64,000 nt of DNA, from positions 1 to 64,000 of the forward strand of contig CAYTJQ010000008.1 of NCBI GenBank assembly GCA_964438205.1. Reading direction: 5' to 3'. Of this stretch, positions 45,662-54,432 are shown one piece after another; position 1 is the stretch's first letter, and every line of letters starts with the position of its first letter. A program made the position numbers and the translations under genes. The notes beneath the pieces were generated by a model, which was not told where the DNA came from, did not search any database, and saw nothing but the letters and a program-made list of their open reading frames with translations. Source of the stretch: Pseudohaliea sp964438205. Lineage in GTDB: Bacteria > Pseudomonadota > Gammaproteobacteria > Pseudomonadales > Halieaceae.

Positions 45662-46111
45662 TTACTCGGGAACGACTGCCAGCGTCACGTCGATCATCAC
45701 CTCGGGGTGAACCTGCACGGCGACCACGTACTCGCCGGTCTCGCGCAGGGCGCCCTCGGGCAGGCGGACCTCGGACTTGTCGATCTCACAGCCGGCGGCG
45801 GTGACCGCGTCGGCAATGTCGCGGGTGCCGATGGAGCCGAACAGCTTGCCCTCGTCGCCGGCGTTGGCGGTGATCGTCACCACACCCACCTCGGCGAGCT
45901 TCTCACCGCGCGCCTGGGCGGCAGCCAGGGCTTCCGCCGCGGCCTTCTCCAGCTCGGCGCGACGCGCCTCGAACTCGGCGATGTTCTCTTTCGTGGCCGG
46001 CACGGCCTTGCCCTGGGGAATCAGGAAGTTACGGCCGTAGCCGGGCTTCACTTCGACGGTGTCGCCGAGGCCGCCCAGGTTGCCAATGTTCTCCAGCAGA
46101 ATGACTTGCAT
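45662..46111 (-). CDS. rplI: 50S ribosomal protein L9
   Basis: A 149-residue ribosomal protein. The N-terminal RNA-binding domain (MQVILLENIGNLGGLGD, then GYGRNFLIPQGKA) is joined by a long helix (about residues 45-75) to the C-terminal domain (EGKLFGSIGTRDIADA). Length matches E. coli L9 (149). It follows the DUF2232 gene in the ribosomal block. Confidence 0.97.
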   Translation of the reverse strand: MQVILLENIGNLGGLGDTVEVKPGYGRNFLIPQGKAVPATKENIAEFEARRAELEKAAAEALAAAQARGEKLAEVGVVTITANAGDEGKLFGSIGTRDIADAVTAAGCEIDKSEVRLPEGALRETGEYVVAVQVHPEVMIDVTLAVVPE

Positions 46112-46181
46112 CGTTGCTATCCTCTCGCTTCGGGAGCGGGCTCCCGTCCGGCGCCCGTGGCGCCCCGTGTCGAATGTTCGT

Positions 46182-47051
46182 TCAGTTCTCGCCGTCCTTC
46201 CCGGCGCGCTGCCAGCGCGCGCGGAAGTCCACCCAGGCATCCAGTACCGCGAAGCCCACGAGCAGCAGCTTGGCGGCGTCGAAAAGCAGCCACAGCGCGT
46301 AGAACGCCGTCAGCCACCCCCGGCTCGCGCCGCGCTGCGCGGCCCGGGCGTGTACCAGCGCAAAGCCCACGACAGTCACCGGCACCAGCAGGCACGCGGC
46401 CCAGCTCCGGTACTCGAGACCCAGCGCCGTGAGCCCCGCAGCCCCCAGGGCCAGCGCGGCGGTCACGCCGACCGGGAGGCGCAGGGCGCGAAACTCGCTG
46501 CCGAAGCCCCCCGGATTGTACAGGGCGGCCTGCCAGTAGCGGGCCAGCGCCAGGCAGAGCACCGCCAGGATCGCGTTCGCGGCGCCCATCATGCCCGCGA
46601 GCTGCAGCTGCGTCGGCACCTGCACGGCCACTTCCGCCCCCGGGCCGGCGGACTGCTGTACCTGCTCCAGCAGCTGCCCGAAAACGGCAGCGAGCTGATC
46701 CAGCAGGCGGCGGCCCAGGACCAGTGTGGCCACGCCCGTCACCACGCCGACGGCGGCGCTCGCGAGCACCGCGAGGGCCAGGCTCACCGACAGGCGCAGC
46801 ACCAGGGCGAGCACAAAGGTGCCAAGGAGCAGCGCCAGCGGCGTGCTGTCGCCGGCCATCTGCGTCAGCACGAGCGCCGGCAGGGACGCCCAGAGGACGA
46901 TCCAGGCCCCGGGGCCGACCCCGCGGCGCAGGGTCACCAGCGCCGCAATGGCGGCGCCGATCCAGCAGAACAGGACGCTGCCGGAGCTTGCGACGGCCAG
47001 CAGCAGGGCCCGGTAGGGGCCGCGCATGGCGAAATCGGCAAGCGCTTTCAT
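46182..47051 (-). CDS. DUF2232 family polytopic membrane protein
   Basis: A 289-residue protein with about seven to eight hydrophobic helices. It occupies the place between rpsR and rplI where gammaproteobacteria commonly carry a DUF2232 membrane protein of unknown function. The C-terminal segment AAKLLLVGFAVLDAWVDFRARW is typical in its ending with a charged tail. I chose the ATG at 47051; ten further residues are possible upstream. Confidence 0.75.
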   Translation of the reverse strand: MKALADFAMRGPYRALLLAVASSGSVLFCWIGAAIAALVTLRRGVGPGAWIVLWASLPALVLTQMAGDSTPLALLLGTFVLALVLRLSVSLALAVLASAAVGVVTGVATLVLGRRLLDQLAAVFGQLLEQVQQSAGPGAEVAVQVPTQLQLAGMMGAANAILAVLCLALARYWQAALYNPGGFGSEFRALRLPVGVTAALALGAAGLTALGLEYRSWAACLLVPVTVVGFALVHARAAQRGASRGWLTAFYALWLLFDAAKLLLVGFAVLDAWVDFRARWQRAGKDGEN

Positions 47052-47082
47052 AGGGGTACCCGCCCGCGGGCGGGACCGCAAC

Positions 47083-47310
47083 CTAGCGGTGGGCGTCCGA
47101 GTACGGCAGCAGGGCCAGGAAACGCGCGCGCTTGACGGCGGTGGACAGCTGGCGCTGGTACCGGGCCTTGGTGCCCGTGATCCGGCTCGGGACGATCTTG
47201 CCCGTCTCGGAGATGTAGGCCTTGAGCGTGTCGAGGTCCTTGTAATCGATTTCCTTCACGCCCTCGGCGGTGAAGCGGCAGAACTTGCGGCGGCGGAAAA
47301 AGCGTGCCAT
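47083..47310 (-). CDS. rpsR: 30S ribosomal protein S18
   Basis: A 75-residue ribosomal protein that binds S6 on the small-subunit platform. The sequence MARFFRRRKFCRF and the block SRITGTKARYQRQL are characteristic. Length matches E. coli S18. It follows rpsF by 33 bp. Confidence 0.97.
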   Translation of the reverse strand: MARFFRRRKFCRFTAEGVKEIDYKDLDTLKAYISETGKIVPSRITGTKARYQRQLSTAVKRARFLALLPYSDAHR

Positions 47311-47343
47311 GGCTATTACTCCTGGATTCGGTTAACGACGGCC

Positions 47344-47802
47344 TCAGGCCTCGGCTTGCTCGGCGGCCTGCTCGGCACCCTTGTCGCCGCTGTCCTCGGT
47401 GGACCTGTCGGGACGGTCACCGCGGGGGCCCTTGTCGTCGCCCTTGCGGTCGTCAAAGCGGCTCTTGCGCTCGCGGCTCTCTTTCTCGGCCTTCATGATG
47501 GGGGACTCGCTGGTCACGGCCTCGTCGCGGCGGATGACCAGGTTGCGGATCACGGCGTCGTTGAAGCGGAAGGTCGTGGTCAGCTCTTCTATGGCATCGT
47601 TGCTGGCCTCGACGTTCATGAGCACGTAGTGGGCCTTGTGGACCTTGTTAATCGGGAAGGCGAGCTGCCGGCGGCCCCAGTCTTCCAGGCGGTGCACCTG
47701 ACCACCGTCCCTGGTAACCAGGGTGGTGTATTTCTCGACCATTGCCGGGACTTGCTCGGACTGGTCCGGATGGACCAGGAATACGATCTCGTAATGTCGC
47801 AT
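47344..47802 (-). CDS. rpsF: 30S ribosomal protein S6
   Basis: A 152-residue ribosomal protein; about residues 1-100 are the S6 fold (MRHYEIVFLVHPDQSEQVPA and YVLMNVEA). The C-terminal tail of about 50 residues is highly charged and acidic-basic mixed (KAEKESRERKSRFDDRKGDD). AAGGAG precedes the ATG at 47802, so the longer frame was rejected. Confidence 0.96.
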   Translation of the reverse strand: MRHYEIVFLVHPDQSEQVPAMVEKYTTLVTRDGGQVHRLEDWGRRQLAFPINKVHKAHYVLMNVEASNDAIEELTTTFRFNDAVIRNLVIRRDEAVTSESPIMKAEKESRERKSRFDDRKGDDKGPRGDRPDRSTEDSGDKGAEQAAEQAEA

Positions 47803-47887
47803 CGAAAGCTCCTTACGGGTTAGTGCCACCCGTCAGCGCGGTGTGGCAAGGAGAATGGGCGGCGGTCTGCGGCCCGCAAATTTTGGA

Positions 47888-47906
47888 GCGCGGAGTTTAG
47901 CCGCGC
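47888..47906 (-). terminator. Hairpin overlapping the rlmB stop codon
   Basis: A 6-bp GC stem (gcgcgg/ccgcgc) with a 7-base loop includes the rlmB stop codon. On the minus strand it is followed by tccaaaattt, a short A/T run. It is a weak intrinsic-terminator candidate between rlmB and rpsF. Confidence 0.35.
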
Positions 47907-48724
47907 GGGGGCCGCCTTGCAAGCACCTGTCGAGGGCCCCCAGGATGGCAACCTGGGGACGAAGGCTCACGAACCCCGGCGCGCTGGCGAACGACCTCGA
48001 AGAGGCAGATACCGGTGGCCACGGAGACATTGAGGCTGGACACGGCCCCGGCCATCGGCAGGTGGACGAGGAAATCACAGTGCTCGCGGGTCAGCCGGCG
48101 CAAGCCGGACCCCTCGCTGCCGAGCACCAAGGCAGCGGGGCCGGTAAGGTCCTGCCCATAGAGGCTGCTCCCGGCCTCGCCCGCGGCACCGTAGAGCCAG
48201 ATACCGCGCTCCTTCAGGCCCTTGAGCACCCGGGCGAGATTGGTGGCCGCGTGCAGGGGCACGGTCTCGGCAGCACCGCAGGCGACCTTGCGCACCACCG
48301 GGGTCACCGAAGCGGACTTGTCCTTCGGCACGATGACCGCATCCACTCCTGCCGCATCGGCGCTGCGCAGGCAGGCGCCGAGGTTGTGCGGGTCCGTCAC
48401 GCCGTCGAGCACGAGCACCAGTGGGGGATGATCCAGCGCCTCCAGGTGCGCCCAGAGCTCCGCCTCCCGAGCAAGGGTATTGTCCCGCCCGGCCGGGTCG
48501 CCGGCGAGCTCGGCCACTACGCCCTGGTGCCGGCCCTGAACGAGACGGTCCAGGGCCGACCGGGGAACGCGGTGAACTGCGACGCCCGCCGCTTCCGCGG
48601 TCGCCAGCAGCGCGACGACGCGCCGGTCCTCGCGACCGCGCTGCACCTGCAGGAGGCCGATGCTGTCGGGGTCGCGGGCAAGCAGCGCTTCGACGGCATG
48701 GATGCCGTAGACGGGCTCGCTCAT
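47897..48724 (-). CDS. rlmB: 23S rRNA (guanosine-2'-O-)-methyltransferase RlmB
   Basis: A 275-residue SPOUT methyltransferase that 2'-O-methylates G2251 of 23S rRNA. The start VYGIHAVEALLARDP, the substrate-binding domain, and SPOUT motifs LDGVTDPHNLGACLRSADAAG (in part), VLGSEGSGLRRL and SSLNVSVATGICLFE are visible. A C-terminal tail of about 28 residues beyond the normal end is proline/arginine-rich. It starts 3 bp after rnr. Confidence 0.95.
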   Translation of the reverse strand: MSEPVYGIHAVEALLARDPDSIGLLQVQRGREDRRVVALLATAEAAGVAVHRVPRSALDRLVQGRHQGVVAELAGDPAGRDNTLAREAELWAHLEALDHPPLVLVLDGVTDPHNLGACLRSADAAGVDAVIVPKDKSASVTPVVRKVACGAAETVPLHAATNLARVLKGLKERGIWLYGAAGEAGSSLYGQDLTGPAALVLGSEGSGLRRLTREHCDFLVHLPMAGAVSSLNVSVATGICLFEVVRQRAGVREPSSPGCHPGGPRQVLARRPPRG

Positions 48725-48727
48725 CCG

Positions 48728-51256
48728 CTAGCGTCTTCGCCTGCGGCGCTGGCCGATGCTTTTTTTGCCAGCGGTTGACTGGCCCGCGACTGCCTTGCCG
48801 GGGGCTGCCTTGCCGGCGGCTGCCTGGCCCGTGGTTGCCTTGCCGGCGGGTTTCTTGTCGGCAGTTTTCTTGCCGGGCTTGTCGGCGGGCTTGCCGCCGG
48901 CGCCCTTGCCAGCGCTCTTACCCCCCTTCGGCCGGCGCGCGGCGCCCTGGTCAGGGCGATCGCCGCGCGTTGCGGGCGGCTTGTCCTGGCTGTCGTCGCG
49001 GGCACTGCGTCGGCTGCGGGCGCTCTTGCCCTTCTCCGGCAGTTCCACGGGCTCGAGGTCGATCTTCTTGTCGTCGAGGTCCACCCGGGCGACCTGCACC
49101 GAGAGCTTGTCGCCGAGCTGGAAGCTGCGACCGCTGCGCTCACCGACGAGGCGCTGGTGAGCGGGGTCGAAGCGGTAGTAGTCCCCCGGCAGGGCCGTGA
49201 CGTGCACGAGGCCTTCTATATACAGATCCGACAGTTCCACGAAGAGACCGAAGCTGGTCACTGCCGCGACCACGCCGGCGAACTCCTCGCCGACGCGGTC
49301 CTGCAGGTACTCGCACTTGAGCCACGCGTTGACGTCGCGGGTGGCATCGTCGGCCCGGCGCTCGGTCATGGAGCACTGCTCGCCCAGGACCACCATGGCG
49401 CGCTCGTCGTAGGGGTAGCTTTCTTCCCGGGGCAACTGCGCGGCGCCATCGGCACGGCGCACCAGGCGGCTGCGCTGCTTCGAGCGGATCACCGAGCGGA
49501 TGCCACGGTGGACGATGAGGTCCGGGTAGCGGCGGATCGGCGAGGTGAAGTGAGCGTAGCCGGCGTAGTTGAGGCCGAAGTGCCCCTTGTTCTCGGGCTG
49601 GTAGACGGCCTGGCGCAGAGACCGCAGGAGCATGGTCTGGATCACGTGGGCGTCGGGTCGGTCCTGGATTTCCTCCATGAGCGCCTGGTAATCCCGCGGG
49701 CTCGGGTCCGCCCCGCCGCGCAGGCCGAGGCCGAGCTCGCCGAGGAAGGCACGCAGGTTCTCGAGCTTCTCTTCGCCGGGACCCTCGTGCACGCGGAACA
49801 GCGTCGGCAGCGGGTGCTTCTCGAAGAAGCGGGCCGTGGCCACGTTGGCCGCGAGCATGCACTCCTCGATGAGCTTGTGGGCATCATTGCGCACCACCGG
49901 CACGATCTCGCTGATCTTGCGCTGCTCGTCGAAGATGATCCGCGTCTCCACGGTCTCGAAGTCGATGGCGCCGCGCTCCTCTCGGGCGACGCGCAGCACC
50001 TTGTACAGGTCGTGCAGGCGTTTCAGGTCCGGGATGCGCGCCTTCGGCACCGCGGGTTCCCGCTCGCCGGCGAGCACCCGGCCCACCTGGGTGTAGGTGA
50101 GCCGCGCGTGGCTGTGGATCACCGCCTCGTAGAACTGGAACTTGCCGAGGGCGCCGTCGCGGGAGAGGTCCATCTCCACGACCATCGCCAACCGGTCCAC
50201 CTCGGGTTTCAGGGAGCAGAGCCCGTTGGACAGCACCTCCGGCAGCATGGGTACGACCCGCTCGGGGAAATAGACGGAGTTACCCCGCCGGGCCGCCTCG
50301 CCGTCCAGCGCCGAGCCCGGGTGCACGTAGTAGGAGACGTCGGCGATGGCGACCCAGAGCTTCCAGCCGCCGAGGCGCTTCTTGCGGCAGTACACGGCGT
50401 CATCGAAGTCCTTCGCATCCTCGCCGTCGATGGTGACGAAGGGCAGGTCGCGCAGGTCGACACGGGCGCGCTTGTCGGCCTCCTCGACTTCCTCGCGCAG
50501 GTGTCCGGCCTCATCGACCACGGCTTCGGGCCATTCGAAGGGGATGCCGTGGGCGCGGATGGCGATGTCGATCTCGAGACCCGGGTCGAGGTGATCACCG
50601 AGCACCTCGACCACCCGCCCCTTGGCGCCGAGGCGGCCCGTGGGGTAATCAGTGATTTCGGCGGTGACGATCTGCCCGTGCTGTGCCCCGCCCTTGGCTT
50701 TAGGCGGGATCAGCACCTCCTGGGTGATGCGGGCATTGTCGGGAATGACCACGCCGATGCCGCTCTCTTCCTGGTAGCGGCCGACAACGCGATCGACCCC
50801 GCGCTCGAGCACCTCCACCACCTTGCCCTCGGCGCGGCCCCGGCGGTCGAGGCCGGTGACGGTGACCAGCACCGTGTCGCCGTCGAAAAGCGAGCGCATC
50901 TGCCGGGCGCTGAGGAAGACGTCGTCGCCACCGCTGACCGGCATGGCGAAACCGTAGCCGTCGCGATGGCCCTGCACCCGGCAGCGCAGGAGGTTCATGG
51001 CATCGACGACGCCATAGGCGCCGCGCCGGTCCACCAGCAGCTGACCGTCGCGCTGCATGGCGCGGAGGCGGTTGCGCAGCGCGTCCAGGTCCCGGTCGTC
51101 GCTCAGGGCGAGGAGCTCGGCCACCTGGCCGTGGTCCAGGGGCCGGTCGGCGGTGCGCAGCTGCTCGAGGATGAACTCCCGGGAGGGAATCGGGTTGTCG
51201 TAGGTGGCCGCCTCGCGGGCGGCGTGGGGATCGGCTTTCCTGCCTTTTCGTGCCAT
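48728..51256 (-). CDS. rnr: Ribonuclease R
   Basis: An 842-residue 3'-5' exoribonuclease. Order: winged-helix N-terminus (SREFILEQLRTADRPLDHGQ), two cold-shock domains, RNB catalytic domain with DGEDAKDFDDAVYC (aspartate cluster, about residues 279-292) and TSPIRRYPDLIVHR, then an S1 domain. The C-terminal tail (about 755-842) is a Lys/Ala/Gly/Pro repeat ending in six arginines and is encoded by near-repeats of a 15-bp unit. Such tails help in RNA unwinding and ribosome binding. The ATG at 51256 has AAAGG about 8 bases upstream. Confidence 0.96.
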   Translation of the reverse strand: MARKGRKADPHAAREAATYDNPIPSREFILEQLRTADRPLDHGQVAELLALSDDRDLDALRNRLRAMQRDGQLLVDRRGAYGVVDAMNLLRCRVQGHRDGYGFAMPVSGGDDVFLSARQMRSLFDGDTVLVTVTGLDRRGRAEGKVVEVLERGVDRVVGRYQEESGIGVVIPDNARITQEVLIPPKAKGGAQHGQIVTAEITDYPTGRLGAKGRVVEVLGDHLDPGLEIDIAIRAHGIPFEWPEAVVDEAGHLREEVEEADKRARVDLRDLPFVTIDGEDAKDFDDAVYCRKKRLGGWKLWVAIADVSYYVHPGSALDGEAARRGNSVYFPERVVPMLPEVLSNGLCSLKPEVDRLAMVVEMDLSRDGALGKFQFYEAVIHSHARLTYTQVGRVLAGEREPAVPKARIPDLKRLHDLYKVLRVAREERGAIDFETVETRIIFDEQRKISEIVPVVRNDAHKLIEECMLAANVATARFFEKHPLPTLFRVHEGPGEEKLENLRAFLGELGLGLRGGADPSPRDYQALMEEIQDRPDAHVIQTMLLRSLRQAVYQPENKGHFGLNYAGYAHFTSPIRRYPDLIVHRGIRSVIRSKQRSRLVRRADGAAQLPREESYPYDERAMVVLGEQCSMTERRADDATRDVNAWLKCEYLQDRVGEEFAGVVAAVTSFGLFVELSDLYIEGLVHVTALPGDYYRFDPAHQRLVGERSGRSFQLGDKLSVQVARVDLDDKKIDLEPVELPEKGKSARSRRSARDDSQDKPPATRGDRPDQGAARRPKGGKSAGKGAGGKPADKPGKKTADKKPAGKATTGQAAAGKAAPGKAVAGQSTAGKKSIGQRRRRRR

Positions 51257-51324
51257 AAAGTGGCCTTTGTTTGAGTGCGTTCGCGGGCCCTCGGGCCCAC
51301 AAGAACCCCCATTATACGTGATCG

Positions 51325-51353
51325 TTGACAAACACCGGACCTGCGACTAGAGT
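51325..51353 (+). promoter_or_regulatory. Sigma-70 promoter for tRNA-Leu
   Basis: A perfect -35 TTGACA (51325-51330), a 17-base spacer and -10 TAGAGT (51348-51353) place the transcription start near 51360, about 10 bases before the mature tRNA 5' end. Confidence 0.75.
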
Positions 51354-51370
51354 GCTGCACCCTCACCCAT

Positions 51371-51457
51371 GCCCAGGTGGTGAAATTGGTAGACACGCTA
51401 GCTTCAGGTGCTAGTGGCCGCAAGGCCGTGGAGGTTCAAGTCCTCTCCTGGGCACCA
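51371..51457 (+). tRNA. tRNA-Leu (anticodon CAG)
   Basis: An 87-base type II tRNA. The acceptor stem GCCCAGG/CCTGGGC is perfect, the D-loop region is TGGTAGACACG, the anticodon loop is CTTCAGGTG with CAG at the centre, a long variable arm follows, and the T-arm GGTTCAAGTCC is intact. The 3' CCA is encoded. It reads CUG leucine codons. It lies divergent to rnr, at the left border of the accessory block that separates rnr from purA. Confidence 0.96.
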
Positions 51458-51459
51458 TT

Positions 51460-51873
51460 TTAGCTCTTCTCGCCTTCACCCTCACGGGCCTGCTGCCGCT
51501 CCAGGTAGACCGTTCGCGCCAGCATCAGCAGCAGGCCGATGCTGCCCGTGGTTATGACCACCAGCACCCAGACCTCGGACTTCATGCCCGCGGCTCGCGC
51601 CCGGTTCTGCAGCAGGAAGAACGCCGCCGTCAGGCAGAGGAGCAGGTCGAACCACGCCTGCAGGCCCCACGGTGATCGCGTCAGCAGGGGCCAGAACCCG
51701 AAGAGCCCTTCCGTGGCAATCGCATAGGCCGTCAGTGCCGCAAAGGGAACAACGACCGCCGTTGGTACGAGCCAGGCGGGCCAGGCCACGCGCTCCTTGG
51801 TCTGGGTCACCAGCAGCATGGCCAGCGCGGCTACCGCGAACCCGCCGAGCGCAACCCCTTCCGCAACCGTCAT
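51460..51873 (-). CDS. Hypothetical membrane protein
   Basis: A 137-residue protein with about four hydrophobic helices and a charged C-terminal tail (LERQQAREGEGEKS). No family recognised. Its stop lies only 3 bp from the encoded CCA of the convergent tRNA-Leu gene. Confidence 0.65.
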   Translation of the reverse strand: MTVAEGVALGGFAVAALAMLLVTQTKERVAWPAWLVPTAVVVPFAALTAYAIATEGLFGFWPLLTRSPWGLQAWFDLLLCLTAAFFLLQNRARAAGMKSEVWVLVVITTGSIGLLLMLARTVYLERQQAREGEGEKS

Positions 51874-51901
51874 CTAGCTGCCCTCCCGTTGCGCCGCGGG
51901 G

Positions 51902-52492
51902 TCAGCGGACTGACACGGGCGCGTCCGCCCAGGGCGTGACCGTCTCACCGAAGGGCTTCCGGTAGCCCTCCGGCAGCTCTTCCGTCATGTCCAGCACTGC
52001 CGCCAGCCGGCCCATGCCGACGTAGAGCGCGCAGTGGACCATGAGCTCGACGATCTCCGCCTCGCTGAAATGCTCGCGCAGCGCGTCGAAGCGCTCGTCG
52101 GTGATCGACAGGTGGTCCGTGGCGAAGCGGTCCGCGAAGGCGATGGCCGCCTTCTCCGTCGGCGACAGGTCCGGCGCTTCTTCGGGGGTTTCCAGCGAGC
52201 AGACCAGGCCCTCGTCCACCGCGTCGGCGGCGGCCCGGTAGCGGATGGCCATGCAGCTGCGGCACTGGTTGTGGAAGGCCACGCGCAGGCGCACCAGCTC
52301 GATGAGGCGCTCCGGCAGGGTGCGGTTCAGCGTCACCCCGGCGCCGAAGCCGACGGCTGCCTTCGCCATCGCCGGCGACAGGGCGAGCATGCGCGTAATG
52401 CCCTGCTCGATCACCGACGCGCTGTCGGCCTGGGTCATGGCCCGCAGTTCCGGGTCCCACTGCCCGGGGGGCAGCTTGTTGAGGCGGCTCAT
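51902..52492 (-). CDS. AhpD-like / carboxymuconolactone decarboxylase family protein
   Basis: A 196-residue all-helical protein with the redox CxxC motif and downstream histidine region (FHNQCRSCMAIRYRAA, about residues 73-88) and a C-terminal VELMVHCALYVGMGRLAAVLD. AhpD-like proteins reduce peroxides or regenerate peroxiredoxins; many members are uncharacterised. The gene runs away from the Anbu gene, with 190 bp between. Confidence 0.85.
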   Translation of the reverse strand: MSRLNKLPPGQWDPELRAMTQADSASVIEQGITRMLALSPAMAKAAVGFGAGVTLNRTLPERLIELVRLRVAFHNQCRSCMAIRYRAAADAVDEGLVCSLETPEEAPDLSPTEKAAIAFADRFATDHLSITDERFDALREHFSEAEIVELMVHCALYVGMGRLAAVLDMTEELPEGYRKPFGETVTPWADAPVSVR

Positions 52493-52607
52493 GGTGCTCT
52501 CCTTGTTATCAACTTCGTTGCGGTTATGAATGGATCGCCGACGGCGTCATTGCCACTACCCATGCTGGCGTACGCCGCCGAGCGACACAAGTCAAGCGAC
52601 GGGGACG

Positions 52608-52636
52608 TTGCCCCCGGTCTCGCGCTGGCTTTATAG
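52608..52636 (+). promoter_or_regulatory. Candidate sigma-70 promoter for the Anbu gene
   Basis: TTGCCC (52608-52613), a 17-base spacer and TTATAG (52631-52636) lie about 47 bp before the Anbu ATG. Both hexamers deviate from consensus. Confidence 0.4.
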
Positions 52637-52682
52637 TCCGCGGGTCACCACGGAGCGACCCCCCGAGGAAACCACCCCGCCG

Positions 52683-53435
52683 ATGACCTATTGCCTCGCG
52701 ATCGCCCTGGATAAGGGCCTGGTATTCTGCTCCGATTCGCGTACCAATGCGGGACCGGACCGCGTCAGCACCTACAGCAAGATGCACCGCTTCTCCGCCC
52801 CCGGGGACCGCTCCCTCGTTATCCTCACCGCCGGCAACCTGGCCACCAGCCAGGCGGTGATCGCGCAGATCCAGCGCGACCTGGAGGAGAACGCCGAGTT
52901 CAACATTTTCAACGCCCGCTACGTCAGTGATGTCGCCGACTACCTGGGCACACTGAGCCTGGCGGAGCAGGAAAAGTACGCCAAGAAGGGCGGCCCCATT
53001 GCCGGCAGCTTCAACGCCTCGGCGAGTTTCATTATCGGCGGGCAGATCAAGGGCCACGAACAGGAGCTGTACATGGTCTACCCCGAGGGCAACCACATCA
53101 CGGCCTCGGACCTGTACCCCTACCTGCAGATCGGCGAGACCAAGTACGGAAAGCCCATCCTGGACCGCATCATCCGCCCGGACACACCGGTGGAGACAGC
53201 CATGCGCTGTGCCCTGGTCTCCATCGACTCGACGATGCGCTCGAACGCCACCGTGGGCCCGCCGCTGGAGTGCCTGTTCTACCGCCGGGGCAGCCTCGAA
53301 CCGCAGGAACGCTACTTCAAGCTGGAGGAGAACCATCCCTACCTGGCGCAGCTGCGCCAGAGCTGGGACGACAACATCCGCAGCGCCTTCGAGGAACTGC
53401 CGTCGCTCTCGGCTATGTTCGAAGACGACGGATGA
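52683..53435 (+). CDS. Proteasome-type protease, Anbu (bacterial proteasome homologue)
   Basis: A 250-residue Ntn-hydrolase of the 20S/HslV superfamily. After the initiator Met comes TYCLAIALDKGLVFCSDSRTNAG, in which Thr would be the N-terminal nucleophile after processing; the GLVxxSDSRTNAG block is typical of Anbu. Anbu proteins form open helical or ring-like assemblies of unknown substrate. The gene is convergent with, and overlaps by 23 bp, an operon for a metallopeptidase, an alpha-E protein and a circularly permuted ATP-grasp ligase, a known Anbu association. The ATG at 52683 gives the processed N-terminus. Confidence 0.9.
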   Translation: MTYCLAIALDKGLVFCSDSRTNAGPDRVSTYSKMHRFSAPGDRSLVILTAGNLATSQAVIAQIQRDLEENAEFNIFNARYVSDVADYLGTLSLAEQEKYAKKGGPIAGSFNASASFIIGGQIKGHEQELYMVYPEGNHITASDLYPYLQIGETKYGKPILDRIIRPDTPVETAMRCALVSIDSTMRSNATVGPPLECLFYRRGSLEPQERYFKLEENHPYLAQLRQSWDDNIRSAFEELPSLSAMFEDDG

Positions 53436-54432
53436 CGCTGTCCACGAAGGCGAGCTTCGCGGCCACCACGTCGTTGATCACGAAGGGATAGGCGTCGCCG
53501 AGACCGACGCTGCGGTTGAGCTCGTTCAGCGTCGTGGACAGGCCCCGCCAGGCGTCGATGCGCTGCTCGATGGTCATGGCATCCGGTGACCGGCCGAGCA
53601 GCCCCTGGGCCGCCGCGGTCTCCAGCGCGTCGTAAATGTGCAGGTAGTGCCCCCAGCACTCGGCCCAGTCCTCCGAGGGATGGGCGCTGGCGTAGGCGCT
53701 GATGTAGCGCTCGTGCCAGTCGGTCACCGGCCCGTTGCTGTAGTGCGCTGCGAGCGCCGCTGCGTAATCCACCTGCTCGTCTCCGAACAGCGCGGCGAAC
53801 TCGGCGCGCGTGGCTGCGTCCGGGTCGAGGAGACTCCAGTAGTAGTGCCCGCTCTCGTGGCGCAGGTGACCGAGCACCGTGCGGTACCCCTCGTTCATCT
53901 GGCTGCGCACCGCCGTGCGCGCCACGTCGTCCGCCTCCAGCGTATTGATGGTGATCACGCCGCCCAGGTAGCCGGTGGAGGCAAAGGTCTCGGCGAAGAC
54001 CTCGCGGGACCGGCCGTCCTCGATGAAATCGAAGAGCAGGCCGAGACGCTCGTCGACCCAGCCGCTGACCAGGGGCAGGCCAAGCTGCATGAGGGTGAAG
54101 AACAGCCGCTTCTTGCCCTCCTCGAGCACGCGCCAGCGCCGGTCGTTGCCCGGTAGGGACTGGTTGGGCACGGTGCGGTTGAACCGGCAGGCAAAGCACA
54201 GGGGATGCGCCTGCTCGGCGGGGCGCAGCCAGTTGCAGACGCCGAAGTCCTCGCCGTTGGCGCAGAAGCGAAAGGCGCGGCCGTTGCGATCCGTGTACAC
54301 GCCGTCACCGGCTGCCGCCAGGGGCCGCAGCTCGCGCACCGCCGGATCGAAGCCGAGGCGGGCACCGCAGGAGAGGCAGTGGTCGTTGTCGAAGAAGACC
54401 TGGCTGCCACAGTCACAGCGGAAGCGCTTCAC
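53413..54432 (-). CDS. Putative zinc-binding metallopeptidase (zinc ribbon + HExxH)
   Basis: A 339-residue protein. Two CxC/CxxC zinc-ribbon pairs lie at the N-terminus (CDCG, CLSCGAR, residues about 6-25), with another cysteine pair near residues 79-82 (CFAC). The metalloprotease motif is HLRHESGHYYW (about 189-199), and AECWGHYLHIYD (about 258-269) could supply the third ligand. This is the uncharacterised family often found beside Anbu and ATP-grasp/alpha-E genes. It overlaps the alpha-E gene by 4 bp and is the last gene of the operon. Confidence 0.83.
   Translation of the reverse strand: MKRFRCDCGSQVFFDNDHCLSCGARLGFDPAVRELRPLAAAGDGVYTDRNGRAFRFCANGEDFGVCNWLRPAEQAHPLCFACRFNRTVPNQSLPGNDRRWRVLEEGKKRLFFTLMQLGLPLVSGWVDERLGLLFDFIEDGRSREVFAETFASTGYLGGVITINTLEADDVARTAVRSQMNEGYRTVLGHLRHESGHYYWSLLDPDAATRAEFAALFGDEQVDYAAALAAHYSNGPVTDWHERYISAYASAHPSEDWAECWGHYLHIYDALETAAAQGLLGRSPDAMTIEQRIDAWRGLSTTLNELNRSVGLGDAYPFVINDVVAAKLAFVDSVIRRLRT

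Noticed and set aside
48757..48935. CRISPR-like repetition
   Set aside because: The repeats are degenerate, contiguous, in frame and encode the basic tail of RNase R; there are no spacers.
49157..51274. A 705-codon plus-strand frame opposite rnr
   Set aside because: It is a mirror of the RNase R coding frame; the composition follows from high-GC third positions.
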